A DNA stretch of 64,000 nt, from positions 1 to 64,000 of the forward strand of contig JADLGW010000051.1 in assembly GCA_020849105.1 (NCBI GenBank), given 5' to 3'. The notes below the pieces were generated by a model that saw nothing but the letters and a program-made list of their open reading frames with translations, did not search any database and was not told where the DNA came from. Shown here piece after piece: positions 45,825 through 56,772 of the stretch (the first letter of the stretch is position 1; each line of letters begins with the position of its first letter). This stretch comes from Phycisphaerales bacterium. GTDB lineage: Bacteria; Planctomycetota; Phycisphaerae; Phycisphaerales; UBA1924. Position numbers and translations under genes: made by a program.

Positions 45825-48161
45825 ATGCCCGACCCGCTCCTGGCCGACCTGACCGAACCGCAGCGACAGGCCGTGCTGCATACCGAGGGGCCGCTCCTCG
45901 TCCTGGCCGCGGCCGGATCCGGCAAGACGCGGGTCATCACGCGCCGGATCGCTCACCTTGTCCGCACAGGGGCGCCGCCGTGGTCGATCCTGGCCCTCAC
46001 CTTCACCAACAAGGCGGCCGGGGAGATGCGGGAACGGGTCGCCTCCCTCCTGGGTGAGGGTGCTGTCGCCCGCGGCCTCACCGTGACGACCTTTCACAGC
46101 CTGTGCGCTCGGCTGCTGCGCCGATACGCCGAGGCCGCGGGGCTCGGGCAGATTCGCGGTGATTTCACGATCTACGACACGGCGGACCAGACCGCCCTGG
46201 TCAAGAAGGTGCTGGCCGCGCTCGAACTCTCCGGCACGAACTGGCCCCCCCGGTCCGTCCTCTCGGCGATCAGCGCGGCGAAGAACGACCTCATGGATGC
46301 GCCGGCCTTTGCCGCTCATGCCGGGGACTTCTACTCGAAGACCATCGCCCGGGTCTACACCCAGTATCAGAAGGCCCTGACCGCCGCCAACGCCGCCGAC
46401 TTTGACGACCTGCTCGTTCTCACGGCCCGCATGCTCAGGGAGCGCGGCGACATACGCGGCGAGTGCCAGGGCCGGTGGCGGTACCTCCTGATTGACGAGT
46501 ACCAGGACACCAACCGGGCCCAGTTCGTGATCGCGGGGCTGCTGGCGGGCGGAGCGGCCGGTGGCACGGGCTTCCAGCCGGCGTCCACTCCCAACATCTG
46601 CGTCGTCGGCGACCCGGACCAGGCGATCTACGGCTGGCGTGGGGCCAGCATCAGCAACATACTGGACTTCGAGTCCCAGTATCCGGGCTGCCGGGTCATC
46701 AAACTCGGGGAGAACTTCCGCTCCACCGCCCCCATCCTTTCGGTTGCCGACACCCTTATTCGCAGCAACAAGATCCGGAAACACAAGGACCTGTTCACGA
46801 AGCGGGCCGGCGGGCAACCCGTGGAGGTGGTGCTCACCGCGGACGAGCGTCAGGAGGCCCGCCTCGTCTCCGACTGGCTGCGGGCGCTCCACGCGGGTTC
46901 CGGGCTCGGGAAGGGCGCCCCGGGCCAAGAGGCCACGGGCTCCGGTACAGCCTGGAAGGACATGGCCGTCTTCTACCGCACCAACTCGCTGTCGCGTGTC
47001 ATCGAGGATGAACTCCGGGCCTCCGGCATCCCCTACGTCATCGCCCGGGGAACCGCGTTCTACCAGCGCGAGGAGATCAGGAATGCGCTGGCGTACCTCC
47101 GCGTGATCGCCAATCCCGCCGACGAAGTCTCGCTGCTCCGCGTCGCCAACACGCCGCCCCGCGGTATCGGCGACGCGGGAATCCAGGCCCTGGAGGTCCA
47201 CGCGGCGCGCACCAATGTCCGGATGCTCGACGCGATGCGAGGGGCCGGTGACATCCCCGGCATCTCCGGCCGTTCCCGCGGCGGCATGACGAAGTTCGTG
47301 GCGATGATCGACGCCTGGACGGGCGCGGGGACCTTCATGGGAGCGGGGATCACCGGCTCGCTCGCGGACCTGGCCGCCCGCGTTGTCAAGGAATCCGGTC
47401 TTGAGGGCATGTACCAGGCCCAGGCCAAGACCTCCGGTTCTGAGAGCGACGCGGAACGGCTCGAGAATCTGAACGAACTGATCTCATCGGCCGCCGAGTT
47501 TGAACTCGAGTACGACGCCGCCGCCGAACCGGGCCCCGCGCACCCCGAAGACGCCGCTCCCCCGCTGCTGTCGCTCCTCCGCGCCTACCTCGAATCCATC
47601 TCGCTCGTCGCCGATGCCGACATGACCGATCCCGACCAGGGTGTGGTCACCATGATGACGCTGCACGCGGCCAAGGGGCTGGAGTTCGCGGCCGTCGCGA
47701 TGGTCGGGCTGGAGGAGGGGCTGCTGCCCCACTCCCGCGCCCGCGAATCCGACGCCGATTTGGAAGAGGAACGCCGCCTGTGTTTCGTCGGCATCACGCG
47801 GGCGATGCGTCGGCTGCTCGTCACCTCCGCCAAGCACCGCACGAACCGGGGCCTCCTGGAGCGAACGATCCCCAGCCGCTTCCTGGGTGAGTTCGGGCCA
47901 GGGGTGCTCGTTTCGGACCGCTCGGAGGAAGGGGCGAGGCACGCGCTCGCCGACGACGGCCCGGGTTGGTCCCCGAGTCCAGCCCGCGGCCCCGAGGCCC
48001 AGTACCCCATCGGCTCGCTCGTGCGGCACCCCCAGTTCGGGCTCGGCCAAGTCGTCGCCGTTACCGCGGGCGCCGCGGCCCGCGCGGATATCCGGTTCCG
48101 CGATGTGGGCGTGAAGACCCTGATCCTTGAGTACGCCCGGCTCAAGCGGGTAGACCTGTAG
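45825..48161 (+). CDS. pcrA: UvrD/PcrA superfamily 1 DNA helicase
   Basis: 778 aa. Motif I LAAAGSGKTRV, Ia LTFTNKAAGEM, II LLIDEYQDTN, III VVGDPDQAIYGWRGA, IV LGENFRST, V MTLHAAKGLEF and VI VGITRAMRRLLVT are all present. The C-terminal PcrA-type RNA-polymerase-binding Tudor segment (GSLVRHPQFGLGQVVAV) is also present, favouring PcrA over Rep. A short insertion, AGGTGFQPASTP, sits just before motif III. Confidence 0.93.
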   Translation: MPDPLLADLTEPQRQAVLHTEGPLLVLAAAGSGKTRVITRRIAHLVRTGAPPWSILALTFTNKAAGEMRERVASLLGEGAVARGLTVTTFHSLCARLLRRYAEAAGLGQIRGDFTIYDTADQTALVKKVLAALELSGTNWPPRSVLSAISAAKNDLMDAPAFAAHAGDFYSKTIARVYTQYQKALTAANAADFDDLLVLTARMLRERGDIRGECQGRWRYLLIDEYQDTNRAQFVIAGLLAGGAAGGTGFQPASTPNICVVGDPDQAIYGWRGASISNILDFESQYPGCRVIKLGENFRSTAPILSVADTLIRSNKIRKHKDLFTKRAGGQPVEVVLTADERQEARLVSDWLRALHAGSGLGKGAPGQEATGSGTAWKDMAVFYRTNSLSRVIEDELRASGIPYVIARGTAFYQREEIRNALAYLRVIANPADEVSLLRVANTPPRGIGDAGIQALEVHAARTNVRMLDAMRGAGDIPGISGRSRGGMTKFVAMIDAWTGAGTFMGAGITGSLADLAARVVKESGLEGMYQAQAKTSGSESDAERLENLNELISSAAEFELEYDAAAEPGPAHPEDAAPPLLSLLRAYLESISLVADADMTDPDQGVVTMMTLHAAKGLEFAAVAMVGLEEGLLPHSRARESDADLEEERRLCFVGITRAMRRLLVTSAKHRTNRGLLERTIPSRFLGEFGPGVLVSDRSEEGARHALADDGPGWSPSPARGPEAQYPIGSLVRHPQFGLGQVVAVTAGAAARADIRFRDVGVKTLILEYARLKRVDL

Positions 48162-48205
48162 GGTGGCCCGCCGCTCCGCGGCGCTCTGAGCGAGCCCGAC
48201 AGGAA

Positions 48206-49885
48206 TCACGAACTGGCCGAGTACGAACCGGCGGGCGGCGCGACGCCCGTCCACGCGGCAAACTGGGCCGCCGCCTGTGCCATGAACACGCCGAGACCAT
48301 CGAGCGTGCGCAGCCCGGCATCACGGGCGGCGCAAAGGAGGGGCGTGTCGCGCGGGTTGTACACGGTGTCGAGCACGAGGGTGCCCGGCATCGCACGGAG
48401 TTGCTCGGTCGTCATGGGCGATCGGCCCTCGTCGCGTGAGCCCGCCATCCCGAGCGGCGTGCAGTGGATGGCGGCGTCAAACCCGCCGCCGGGGACGGTC
48501 CCGCGGCCGGTGGTGGCACCGATCGCCTCCGCGAGCGCCCGGGCTCGCTCGGGCGTGCGGTTGAAGACCTCCACATGCGCCCCGGCGTTCGCGCACGCGT
48601 AGGCGGCCGCGCGGGCCATGCCGCCGGCGCCCAGGATCGCGATGGTCTTCCCCGCAAGGTCACCGAGGGCGCCGGCCACGGCCCTGTGCACGGCGGGCGC
48701 GTCCGTGTTGAGCACGCGTGCGGAGCCGTCCCGTGCCAGGACAAGGGTGTTTGCCGCTCCGACAGCCGCGGACACACCGTCAATCGTCCAGCCTTCCATC
48801 CGCGCGAGTTCAACCAGTGCCGCCTTGAATGGGTGTGTGACGCTGACGCCCGCGAGCCCCAGCCGCGGATGATCGATGAGCGGCATGAGCGTCGCCTTCA
48901 GGACCAGCAGCGCATTGTCCGCTTCTCCGGGAATCGGCAACGGGAGGTACACGCCGTCGTATCCGGCGGCCGCGAACGCCTCGTTGTGCATGCGGGGGGA
49001 ATGCGAATGCCCCAGAGGCCAGCCCACGATGCCATACACCCTTGTCGCGGGCCCGATGGACCGGAATCGGTACAGGTTCAGGAGTTCGTCGAGCGTCGGC
49101 TGCCCGGGCGCGGTCGTGGCCTGGTCGCGCAGCCCGCAGTACGTCAGGAAACCCCCGAACTTGGCGGCAAGCACCCGCGACATCAGGCCAAACTCCCCCA
49201 TGCCCAGCGCGATGGTCGGCCGGTCGCGCTCCGCGAGCAGGTCGAAGAGTTCCAGGTTGTCGCGCAGCGAGCGGGCTCGGTACGCGACCTTCAGCACCCT
49301 GGCCGCGGGCTCGTCGCGCATCCGCAGCAGGCGCCGGGTCAGGTCCGCGGGCCGCCCCGTGAAGTCATGGGTCGAGACGATGAGCGAGGTGCGCAGGTCG
49401 CGGACCTGTTCCGGGTGCTCGACCGCGAGCCGCACCTTCTGCCGCACGTTCGCCGACCGATCCAGCGTCGAGAGTTCAACATCCAGGTACCGCGGCGGGT
49501 GCTCCCGCGGACCGAACGATGTCCCAAGCCTCTCAAAGAGCGCAATCCGAGACGGTTCGTCGCCGTCGTAGTGGCCCCCCTCCGTGGTCGTGCGGCAGGT
49601 GGTGATGCAGGGAATCGGGGATTCGGAGACTAGATGAACAATGTCGTCAATGGACCCCGGCTGCCCCGCCACGCCGCGGCGGTCTTCGGCCCCGCTCGCG
49701 CTGCGGGCACTCTCCCCCGCTTGCCCTTCGGGTTCGTAGAACTCGTCCAGCCGGAACTCGACGATGTCCGCACCGCCCGCCCCGGCCGCGGCCGCGTCGC
49801 GAAGCGCGGCTTCCACCCCCTGGACCATGATGGAGACACAGACAAGCGTCACGGCGGAGTCTAAGCGGCCGTCCAGACGCCCCAT
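48206..49885 (-). CDS. aroDE: Bifunctional 3-dehydroquinate dehydratase/shikimate dehydrogenase
   Basis: 559 aa fusion. The N-terminal type I dehydratase (IVEFRLDEFYEP, SLIVSTHDFTGRPADL, catalytic-type Lys in VLKVAYRARS) occupies about 1-245. The C-terminal AroE has GWPLGHSHSPRMHN, VSVTHPFKAALVEL, the NADP loop LGAGGMARAAAYA and DTVYNPRDTPLL. Steps 3 and 4 of the shikimate pathway are thus on one chain, as in plants and some planctomycetes. Residues ~46-66 (GQAGESARSASGAEDRRG) look like an inserted mini-repeat. Confidence 0.92.
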   Translation of the reverse strand: MGRLDGRLDSAVTLVCVSIMVQGVEAALRDAAAAGAGGADIVEFRLDEFYEPEGQAGESARSASGAEDRRGVAGQPGSIDDIVHLVSESPIPCITTCRTTTEGGHYDGDEPSRIALFERLGTSFGPREHPPRYLDVELSTLDRSANVRQKVRLAVEHPEQVRDLRTSLIVSTHDFTGRPADLTRRLLRMRDEPAARVLKVAYRARSLRDNLELFDLLAERDRPTIALGMGEFGLMSRVLAAKFGGFLTYCGLRDQATTAPGQPTLDELLNLYRFRSIGPATRVYGIVGWPLGHSHSPRMHNEAFAAAGYDGVYLPLPIPGEADNALLVLKATLMPLIDHPRLGLAGVSVTHPFKAALVELARMEGWTIDGVSAAVGAANTLVLARDGSARVLNTDAPAVHRAVAGALGDLAGKTIAILGAGGMARAAAYACANAGAHVEVFNRTPERARALAEAIGATTGRGTVPGGGFDAAIHCTPLGMAGSRDEGRSPMTTEQLRAMPGTLVLDTVYNPRDTPLLCAARDAGLRTLDGLGVFMAQAAAQFAAWTGVAPPAGSYSASS

Positions 49886-50239
49886 AATCCCGCGATGGAA
49901 CCCGCTTGCCCGCGTCAAAATGGCGGCGCGGGTTGATTGCCGCGAACCGCGTGCTACGGTTTACACGTTCGGAGGCGTCGCTCGTCCACCGGATCCATGG
50001 GCACCCCGCCGCGTCCGCATTGTCGGCCGGCAGCAAAGCCCGATCGGATCAACCCATCCACGAGCGACCGAGCCAGGATTCGATCCCGCGGCGGCCGGTT
50101 TGCGGCGCCGGAAAAGGTGGCGTCTTTCACTGGGGTTGGTCGCGCTCGATGAGTTCCAGAATCGTTCCGTTCCAGGCTGTGTGCGTGTAGGTTCGCGCGG
50201 TGGCCGCGCCCTGACCGGCGCGGGGTGAGACCCGGCTGC

Positions 50240-52027
50240 ATGTCGATGGTCCGCTCCAACGAAGACCGTGAACGCGTCCGGGACGCGTCGGACATCGTCC
50301 GCGTGGTGGGCGAGCACCTGACGCTCAAGGCCAAGGGGCGCGAGTGGACCGGGCTGTGCCCGTTCCACGACGACCACCGCCCGTCGATGAACGTCGTACC
50401 CGGCAAGCAGATCTTCCACTGCTTCGTGTGCGGCGCGGGCGGCGATGTGTTCTCGTTCATCCAGAAGTACCACAAGATGGAGTTCCGCGAGGCGCTCGAA
50501 TACCTGGCGGAGCGGGCGGGGATCACGCTGAGCAAAGCGGACCGGGAGCAGGGAACAGGCGACAAGGCGGACGTCACGCGGTCGGACCTGGTGCGCGCAA
50601 ACGCCGCGGCCGCCGAGTACTTTCGGGCACTCCTTCGCCACCCGGAACACGGGCGGGCCGGGCGCGAGGTCATTGGACGCCGCGCGATCAACCCGGCGAT
50701 GGTCGAGCAGTTCGGCCTCGGCGTGGCCGCGGCCCGCTGGGACGGCCTGATGCTGACGGCCGCGAAGGCGGGGCTGCCTGTCCATCACCTGGCGGCCGCG
50801 GGGCTGGTGAAGTCGCGGGAGGACGGCGGGCACTACGACGCCTTCCGCAACCGCCTGATGTTCCCGATCCACGACGAGGCGGGGCGCGTCATCGCGTTCG
50901 GGGCCCGCAAGATCGACGAAGCAGACGAGCCCAAGTACCTGAACTCCGCCGAGACGCCGATCTTCGAGAAGCGGTCGACGCTTTACGGCCTGCGCCAGGC
51001 ATCGCGGGCCATCCAGGCGGACCGCACGGCGATCATCACCGAGGGGTACACGGACACCATCGCCTGCCACCAGGCGGGGATCACGAATGCGGTAGCCACG
51101 CTGGGCACAGCGCTCACCCTCGGTCACGCGGCCCGGCTGCGGCGGTACTGCGACACGGTGGTGCTGCTGTTCGACGGCGATGATGCGGGGCAGCGTGCCG
51201 CCGACCGCGCGGTGGAGGTCTTCATCCGCGAGAACCTGGACGTGAAGATCGCGACGCTCGCGGGCTTCACCGACGCGAAGGACCCGGACGAACTGCTCAG
51301 GCGCGACGGCGGCGTGGACGTGCTCCGCCGCGCCATCGCCGGCGCGTCCGACCTGCTGGCGTACCGGTACCAGCGCCTGCGTGCGGCGGTCGGCACGGGC
51401 GCCGGCCCGGCCGCGATCACGCGCATCGTTCAGGAGGAACTGGAGCGCCTGGTCCAGATCGGCCTCAACGAACTCACGCCGCTGCGCCGCCGCCTGATCC
51501 TGCGGCAGGTCGCGGCGGTTGCGGGCATCGACGAGGCGTCGATCGCGTCGATGGTGCCGGCAGGGCGCAGCGCGGCGCGAACGGCACCCGCCACCCCGCC
51601 TCGCACCGGGCGCTCGCGCGACGAGACGGCCCTCGGCATCCTCCTGCTCTCGCCGGCGCTGTGGGAATCAAACGCGGAGATCGCTGCCGCGATCCTGGAC
51701 GCTTCCCACCCGGACGCCGCGGTCCAGCGGATCGCGTCTGTCGCGGCCGGCGCCGTCGCGGAGCACGGCTCGTGCTCGCTGGCGGGGGTGCTGCTTGCCC
51801 TGGGCGACGACACGGACACGAAGGCGGAGGCGGTCGCGCTCACGGAGCATGTGGCGCGGACCCTGGAGACGGACGAACTCCGGGCGCGGGCCCTGGCGGA
51901 GATGCGCGCGGGCCTGCCCGGGGATACCGCGCTCACGCCGAACGACCGACTCCGGGCCCTGCGGACCCGCGATCGGGACCAGGGCGGGAACAGACGTGTC
52001 ATGCCCCGGCCGGTGCCGGCCGGGTGA
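50240..52027 (+). CDS. dnaG: DNA primase
   Basis: 595 aa. Zinc finger C40-H43-C61-C64 (CPFHDDH and CFVCGAGGD), RNA-polymerase-like core ([19 protein letters not shown]), and Toprim acidic residues in [11 protein letters not shown] and [16 protein letters not shown]. The C-terminal helicase-interaction region is divergent. Start ATG 50240 or 50246. It is followed by the sigma factor gene, as in the macromolecular-synthesis operon. Confidence 0.95.
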   Translation: MSMVRSNEDRERVRDASDIVRVVGEHLTLKAKGREWTGLCPFHDDHRPSMNVVPGKQIFHCFVCGAGGDVFSFIQKYHKMEFREALEYLAERAGITLSKADREQGTGDKADVTRSDLVRANAAAAEYFRALLRHPEHGRAGREVIGRRAINPAMVEQFGLGVAAARWDGLMLTAAKAGLPVHHLAAAGLVKSREDGGHYDAFRNRLMFPIHDEAGRVIAFGARKIDEADEPKYLNSAETPIFEKRSTLYGLRQASRAIQADRTAIITEGYTDTIACHQAGITNAVATLGTALTLGHAARLRRYCDTVVLLFDGDDAGQRAADRAVEVFIRENLDVKIATLAGFTDAKDPDELLRRDGGVDVLRRAIAGASDLLAYRYQRLRAAVGTGAGPAAITRIVQEELERLVQIGLNELTPLRRRLILRQVAAVAGIDEASIASMVPAGRSAARTAPATPPRTGRSRDETALGILLLSPALWESNAEIAAAILDASHPDAAVQRIASVAAGAVAEHGSCSLAGVLLALGDDTDTKAEAVALTEHVARTLETDELRARALAEMRAGLPGDTALTPNDRLRALRTRDRDQGGNRRVMPRPVPAG

Positions 52028-52037
52028 GGGATGGAAG

Positions 52038-52062
52038 GGCCTCCGGTTCGGACCCGGAGGCC
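52038..52062 (+). terminator. Hairpin between dnaG and sigma factor gene
   Basis: Perfect 9-bp stem GGCCTCCGG/CCGGAGGCC with a 7-nt loop, 10 nt after the dnaG stop and 41 nt before the sigma start, without a following T-run. In E. coli this junction has a terminator and RNase processing site, so a partial terminator or processing site is plausible. Confidence 0.5.
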
Positions 52063-52103
52063 GGGTGTGGTCGAGGCTTCACAGGAAGAAGAAGGAACAC
52101 GCC

Positions 52104-53981
52104 GTGGTCTTTGAAATGCACCCTGTTGTGACGGAACTGCTCGAGGTCGGTCGCCGGCGTGGCTGGCTGTCCTACGAGGAACTCAACAACACCCTTCCCG
52201 ATGAGATGGTGGACACGGAGCGCCTCGACGAACTGCTGACGCTCATGGACCGCCAGGGGCTGGAACTGATCGATGAACTCGAGTACAAGGGCCGGCTGTA
52301 CCGGGAATCCAAGGCCGGCGGGAACCGGTCCGCGGAACTGCTGAACAAGGGCCGCCCGTTCCGCGCCATGAGCGTGACCGGCGGCGAGCGCACGGGCGAG
52401 GCCGCGCGGCTCCGGCGCAGCCTGACCGAGATGAGCGCCGATGCCGCCGCGCAGGCCGAAGCCGACGTCGCCGAAGCCGAGGCAATGGACGCCAGGACCC
52501 TGCAGAAGGACCTGGACGAGGCGGGGCTCGTGGACGCCGCCGAGAAGCGGGTCGACGACCCGGTCCGGATGTACCTGTCGCAGATGGGCTCGATCCCGCT
52601 GCTGACCCGGGAGGAGGAGATCCGCCTCGCCAAGAAGATCGAGACGACGCGCATGATCTTCCGGCGGCGGTGCCTGGAGAGCGAGTACATCGTCCAGCAG
52701 GCCGTGGACACGCTGAAGATGGTCCACTCGGGCGAGTTGCCCTTCGACCGCACGATGAGGATCAGCACCGCCGAGGCCAACGCCAAGGCCAAGATCGCCC
52801 GGCGCATCCCCGGCAACGTGGCGACACTGGAGAAACTCCTGGACCTGAACCGGCGGGCCTGGGAGGCCCTCGTCGCCGCCCGCGCGGGCCGCGAGGACGA
52901 GGCCGCGGCGGAACTCAGGGACCGCATCGGCTCCCGCCGGCGGCGCATGGCCGCGCTGACCGAGGAACTCTGCCTCCGCACCGGCCGCATCATCCCGATG
53001 ATGCGCAAACTCCGCAGCATCTGCAAGAAGACCGCGGACATCGCCGCGGAACTCAGGCGTGCCGAACGCCTGCCCAGGAAGTACGACGCCGACGACGTGG
53101 AGGTGATGAAGGAGGAACTGGCCGGGCTGGGCGCCCTCGTCCTCGAGGCGCCCGACGAGTTGCAGCGCCGCGTCCGCGATATTTCCACCGTCTTCTGGGA
53201 GTATGAGCAGGCCAAGCGGGACCTCTCCGGCGGCAACCTGCGGCTGGTCGTCTCCATCGCCAAGAAGTACCGCAACCGGGGGCTGTCGTTCCTGGACGTG
53301 ATCCAGGAGGGGAACACGGGCCTGATGCGGGCGGTGGACAAGTACGAGTACAAGCGCGGGTACAAGTTCAGCACCTACGCGACGTGGTGGATCCGCCAGG
53401 CGATCACGCGCGCCATCGCCGACCACGCCCGCACCATCCGCATCCCCGTCCACATGATCGAGACGATGTCGCGCCTGCGCAACATCCAGAAGGGCATCCT
53501 GCAGGCGACCGGGCAGGAGCCCACGATGCAGCAACTCGCCGAAGCCGCGGAGATGACCCTCGCCGAGGTCCGGCGCGTCCTGAAGATCAGCAAGCACCCG
53601 GTGTCGCTGGACCGCCCGGTGGGCGAGAGCGAGGACTCGTACTTCGGCGACTTCATCCAGGATGAGCGGCAGGGCGCGCCCAGCGACACCGCCGCGTCCG
53701 ACATGCTCAAGCAGCGGATTGAACAGGTCCTCCGCACGCTGACCTACCGCGAGCGGGAGATCATCAAACTCCGCTATGGCATCGGCGACGGGTACACCTA
53801 CACCCTTGAGGAGGTCGGGCGGATCTTCAAGGTCACCCGTGAGCGCGTCCGCCAGGTGGAGGCCAAGGCCATCCGCAAACTCCAGCACCCGCTCCGGGCC
53901 CGCAAACTCGAGGGCTTCGTGGACCGGTCGGCGTACAAGGACCTCCCCGCTCCGGAGCCGGCCGAGGGCGACGCGGCCTAA
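52104..53981 (+). CDS. rpoD: Primary sigma-70 factor
   Basis: 625 aa. Region 1.1-like N-terminus ([19 protein letters not shown]), region 1.2 ([20 protein letters not shown]), a long non-conserved region, regions 2.1-2.4 ([40 protein letters not shown]), and regions 3 and 4.2 ([20 protein letters not shown]). Starts at GTG 52104 with AAGGAA upstream. Confidence 0.95.
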   Translation: MVFEMHPVVTELLEVGRRRGWLSYEELNNTLPDEMVDTERLDELLTLMDRQGLELIDELEYKGRLYRESKAGGNRSAELLNKGRPFRAMSVTGGERTGEAARLRRSLTEMSADAAAQAEADVAEAEAMDARTLQKDLDEAGLVDAAEKRVDDPVRMYLSQMGSIPLLTREEEIRLAKKIETTRMIFRRRCLESEYIVQQAVDTLKMVHSGELPFDRTMRISTAEANAKAKIARRIPGNVATLEKLLDLNRRAWEALVAARAGREDEAAAELRDRIGSRRRRMAALTEELCLRTGRIIPMMRKLRSICKKTADIAAELRRAERLPRKYDADDVEVMKEELAGLGALVLEAPDELQRRVRDISTVFWEYEQAKRDLSGGNLRLVVSIAKKYRNRGLSFLDVIQEGNTGLMRAVDKYEYKRGYKFSTYATWWIRQAITRAIADHARTIRIPVHMIETMSRLRNIQKGILQATGQEPTMQQLAEAAEMTLAEVRRVLKISKHPVSLDRPVGESEDSYFGDFIQDERQGAPSDTAASDMLKQRIEQVLRTLTYREREIIKLRYGIGDGYTYTLEEVGRIFKVTRERVRQVEAKAIRKLQHPLRARKLEGFVDRSAYKDLPAPEPAEGDAA

Positions 53982-54011
53982 ACGGCCAGCGCCCGGCCTG
54001 CCGCCGCGGCG

Positions 54012-55280
54012 TCACGGACACCCGAGCGCGAACTTCGTTGTGAAGCACCCGAAATCGGCGAGGTTGCGCACGCCGTCGCCGTTGCAGTCGGCGTAGGGGT
54101 CGCCGAGGGCGAACTTCGTCGTGAAGCAGCCGAAGTCGGAGAGGTTCAGCGCCCCGTCGCCGTTGCAGTCCGCGTAGCACGCCACGGCCGGGGCCGCGAT
54201 CGGCGCCAACTGGCGGATGTCGCCCACCTGTGCGCCGCCGCTGACGTAATAGTCCGCCCGCTCGCCCGCGCTCATGAACAGGCCGTCGGTGTCATTGTCC
54301 CTCAGCACGATCACGCGCTTCCCGCTGTTGTCGCTGAGGAACACCCGCCCGTCAGCCGCGGAGACCACGTCCACGCCCGTGAAACCGGCCTCGTTCGTCT
54401 CGAAGGCGACAACCGCCTCGCCCGCGCTCTGGGCGGCGCTGTCGCCGTCCTTGTCGGTCAGGCGGATCAACTGGTCCACCCCGCCGCTGGCGGTCTGCAG
54501 GATGTAAATGGACCCGGCGTTGGCCAGGTCCCGTTCGAGGGCGAAGCCCGCGGCCGGGGTGATGCCCGAGCCGTTGGCCGCATCGAAGTACACCGTGAAC
54601 TCTCCGGCGTCGTCGGCCCGTCCGTTGCCGTTCAGGTCCAGGAACCGGTACACACCGTGCAGGCCGGGCGAGGAGTTGCGGAGCAGCCCGATGGGGAACA
54701 GGCCCGGCACGAACACCATCTCCTGCGGGCTCCACGGGCCGTTGCCCGGGCCGAACGCTCCGGCCCCCACCCACTCGGTGATCTCGCCCGCGTCCTGGCA
54801 GTCGCCGTCGGAGTTCAGATCCTCCAGGCGGTAGACAGCGTCCGGGCCGAACGCGTTCCCGGGGTTGGAGACATACAGAACCCCGGCCAAGTCGAACGCG
54901 ACGCCGGCGGGGAAGGAGAGCACCGCGCCGGAGGCGTTGGACGCGTCCGCGACGACCAGGCTCTCGCCCGCGTCCAGCGCGTCCGCGTCGCCGTTCAGGT
55001 CGCGCAGGCCGAGGACCGCCGCGATGCCCTGGTCGCCCATGGCCGCGTACCCGTCGCCGCGCACCGCAAGCGCTGTCGGGTTGTCGGGGCCGATCGTCCC
55101 GGGGGCGTTGGCCGCGCTGAACCACAGGCGCACCTCGCCCGGCTCGTTGATGACGCCGTTGCCGTTGGCGTCATGGATCTGCCACACGGAGTCGTTCGCG
55201 CGGTCGTTCAGGAGGTGCGCATCCGCCTGCCCGAAGGCGGCAACAGGGAGGGCGCACACGGCGATGAGGGCGTTTCGCAT
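54012..55280 (-). CDS. Secreted calcium-binding-type protein with C-terminal dockerin-like repeats
   Basis: 422 aa. Signal peptide MRNALIAVCALPVAAFGQA. Repeated Asp/Asn-rich loops (DANGNGVINEPGE, DLNGDADALDAGE, DLNSDGDCQDAGE, DLNGNGRADDAGE, DKDGDSAAQSAGE) resemble calcium-binding EF-hand-like or beta-propeller loops. The last 60 residues are two copies of YADCNGDGxLNLxDFGCFTTKFALG, a cysteine-containing dockerin-like module seen on many Phycisphaerae exported proteins, probably for surface sorting. Ligand and function are unknown. Confidence 0.8.
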   Translation of the reverse strand: MRNALIAVCALPVAAFGQADAHLLNDRANDSVWQIHDANGNGVINEPGEVRLWFSAANAPGTIGPDNPTALAVRGDGYAAMGDQGIAAVLGLRDLNGDADALDAGESLVVADASNASGAVLSFPAGVAFDLAGVLYVSNPGNAFGPDAVYRLEDLNSDGDCQDAGEITEWVGAGAFGPGNGPWSPQEMVFVPGLFPIGLLRNSSPGLHGVYRFLDLNGNGRADDAGEFTVYFDAANGSGITPAAGFALERDLANAGSIYILQTASGGVDQLIRLTDKDGDSAAQSAGEAVVAFETNEAGFTGVDVVSAADGRVFLSDNSGKRVIVLRDNDTDGLFMSAGERADYYVSGGAQVGDIRQLAPIAAPAVACYADCNGDGALNLSDFGCFTTKFALGDPYADCNGDGVRNLADFGCFTTKFALGCP

Positions 55281-55412
55281 GGTTCTCGCTCCGGGCCAAC
55301 GGTAGGAGGGAACGCGGCGCCACGGTACCGGAGCGTACAGGGGGCGATAACCGGCGACCGCTCAGACCCCGCCCACGTCCCCTGCGCCCCGCTGGCAACC
55401 CTCCGAGAGTTC

Positions 55413-56735
55413 CTACTCCTCAAAGCGGCGAACGCACACGGTGTTGTTCTGCCCGCCGAACCCGAAGGAGTTGGACAGGCACACGCGCACGCCGCGGGCC
55501 CGCTCGTCGCGCGCCGCGTTGGGGATGTAGTCCAGGTCGCACTTGGGGTCCGGGTGGTGCAGGTTCATGGTGGGCGGCAGCCAACCGGTACGGATCGCCT
55601 CGACGCAGGTGATGAGTTCCACCGCGCCGGCCGCCTGGATCAGGTGCCCGAGCATCGACTTCACGCTGCTGAAGGGGACGCGCCCCGCCAGCGGTCCGAA
55701 GACCTGCTTCACCGCGAGCGACTCGATCGCGTCGTTCTCCTGCGTGCCCGTGCCGTGGGCGGAGATGTAGTGCACCGGCGGGCGGCCGTCCCCTTCCGGC
55801 TCGCGCGGCGAGATCCCCGCCTGCCTGAGCGCCCGGGACATCGCCGCCACCGCGCCCCGCCCCTCGGGCTCGATATCCGTGATGCGGAACGCGTCGGCCG
55901 ATGAGCCGTACCCGGCCAGTTCCGCCAGCGGCGCGGCGCCGCGTGCCCGCGCGTGATCCAGCGATTCCAGGACCAGTACCCCCGCCCCCTCGCCCATCAC
56001 GAAGCCGTCGCGCGTGCGGTCGAAAGGCCGCGCCGCCCCCGCGGGGTCGTCCCGTCGGGCGCTCATCGCCGTCAGCCGGATGAAGCCGGACATGCCGAGC
56101 GGATGGATCATCGAGTGTGAGCCCCCCGCGAGCATCACGTCCGCATCCCCGTGACGGATGACCTCGAACGCCTCGCCGATCGCCTGGGTGCTCGCGGCGC
56201 ACGCCGTCATGCAGTTGGATGACGGGCCCCGGAACCCGAACTCCCGGGCCAGGTGCGACAGGCACAGGTTGGGCTCCTGGCCGATCTCCGTGTGCGCGCT
56301 CAGCCGCGCCGTCGCGGCCGCCGCCCACGCCCCCGTGTCCACGGTCCGCCCGGCCGGCCTCCACGCGCCGGTGGAGCACTCGACGAAGTTGTCAAAGTCG
56401 AGTGAGCCCTCCCCGGACCCGAGGTAGGCGCCGACGCGCCGTGCGGGGACGCGGGCACGATCCAGCCCCGCCTGCCGCCAGGCCTGGGCCGCCGCGGCCA
56501 GGGCGAAGCGCGTGCTGCGGGCCGCGTGGCGGTGCGGCGCCGTGTCGGGCAGCCAGTCCTCCAATCGAAACTCCCGCACCTCCGCGGCGAAGTTCGTTGT
56601 GAAGGTCGAGGCGTCGTACAGCGACACCCGCCCGATGCCCGACTCCCCACGCAGCAGGCGCGACCACACGGCGCCCACCTCGTTCCCGAGGGGAGTGATC
56701 CAGCCCATCCCCGTGATGACGACACCCCTGGTCAT
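55413..56735 (-). CDS. Beta-ketoacyl synthase (FabF/KS-alpha type), active
   Basis: 440 aa. Catalytic triad C179 (NCMTACAAS), H327 (ISAHGTGT) and H364 (LGHLIQAAG), with K359. Carries out decarboxylative Claisen condensation on ACP-bound chains. Encoded with a second, catalytically dead ketosynthase-like gene 0.7 kb upstream in the same direction, suggesting a KS-alpha/KS-beta heterodimer rather than primary fatty-acid synthesis. Confidence 0.9.
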   Translation of the reverse strand: MTRGVVITGMGWITPLGNEVGAVWSRLLRGESGIGRVSLYDASTFTTNFAAEVREFRLEDWLPDTAPHRHAARSTRFALAAAAQAWRQAGLDRARVPARRVGAYLGSGEGSLDFDNFVECSTGAWRPAGRTVDTGAWAAAATARLSAHTEIGQEPNLCLSHLAREFGFRGPSSNCMTACAASTQAIGEAFEVIRHGDADVMLAGGSHSMIHPLGMSGFIRLTAMSARRDDPAGAARPFDRTRDGFVMGEGAGVLVLESLDHARARGAAPLAELAGYGSSADAFRITDIEPEGRGAVAAMSRALRQAGISPREPEGDGRPPVHYISAHGTGTQENDAIESLAVKQVFGPLAGRVPFSSVKSMLGHLIQAAGAVELITCVEAIRTGWLPPTMNLHHPDPKCDLDYIPNAARDERARGVRVCLSNSFGFGGQNNTVCVRRFEE

Positions 56736-56772
56736 GTCGCTGGGCGCTCGGTATGGCGGACGCTTGGCCGGT

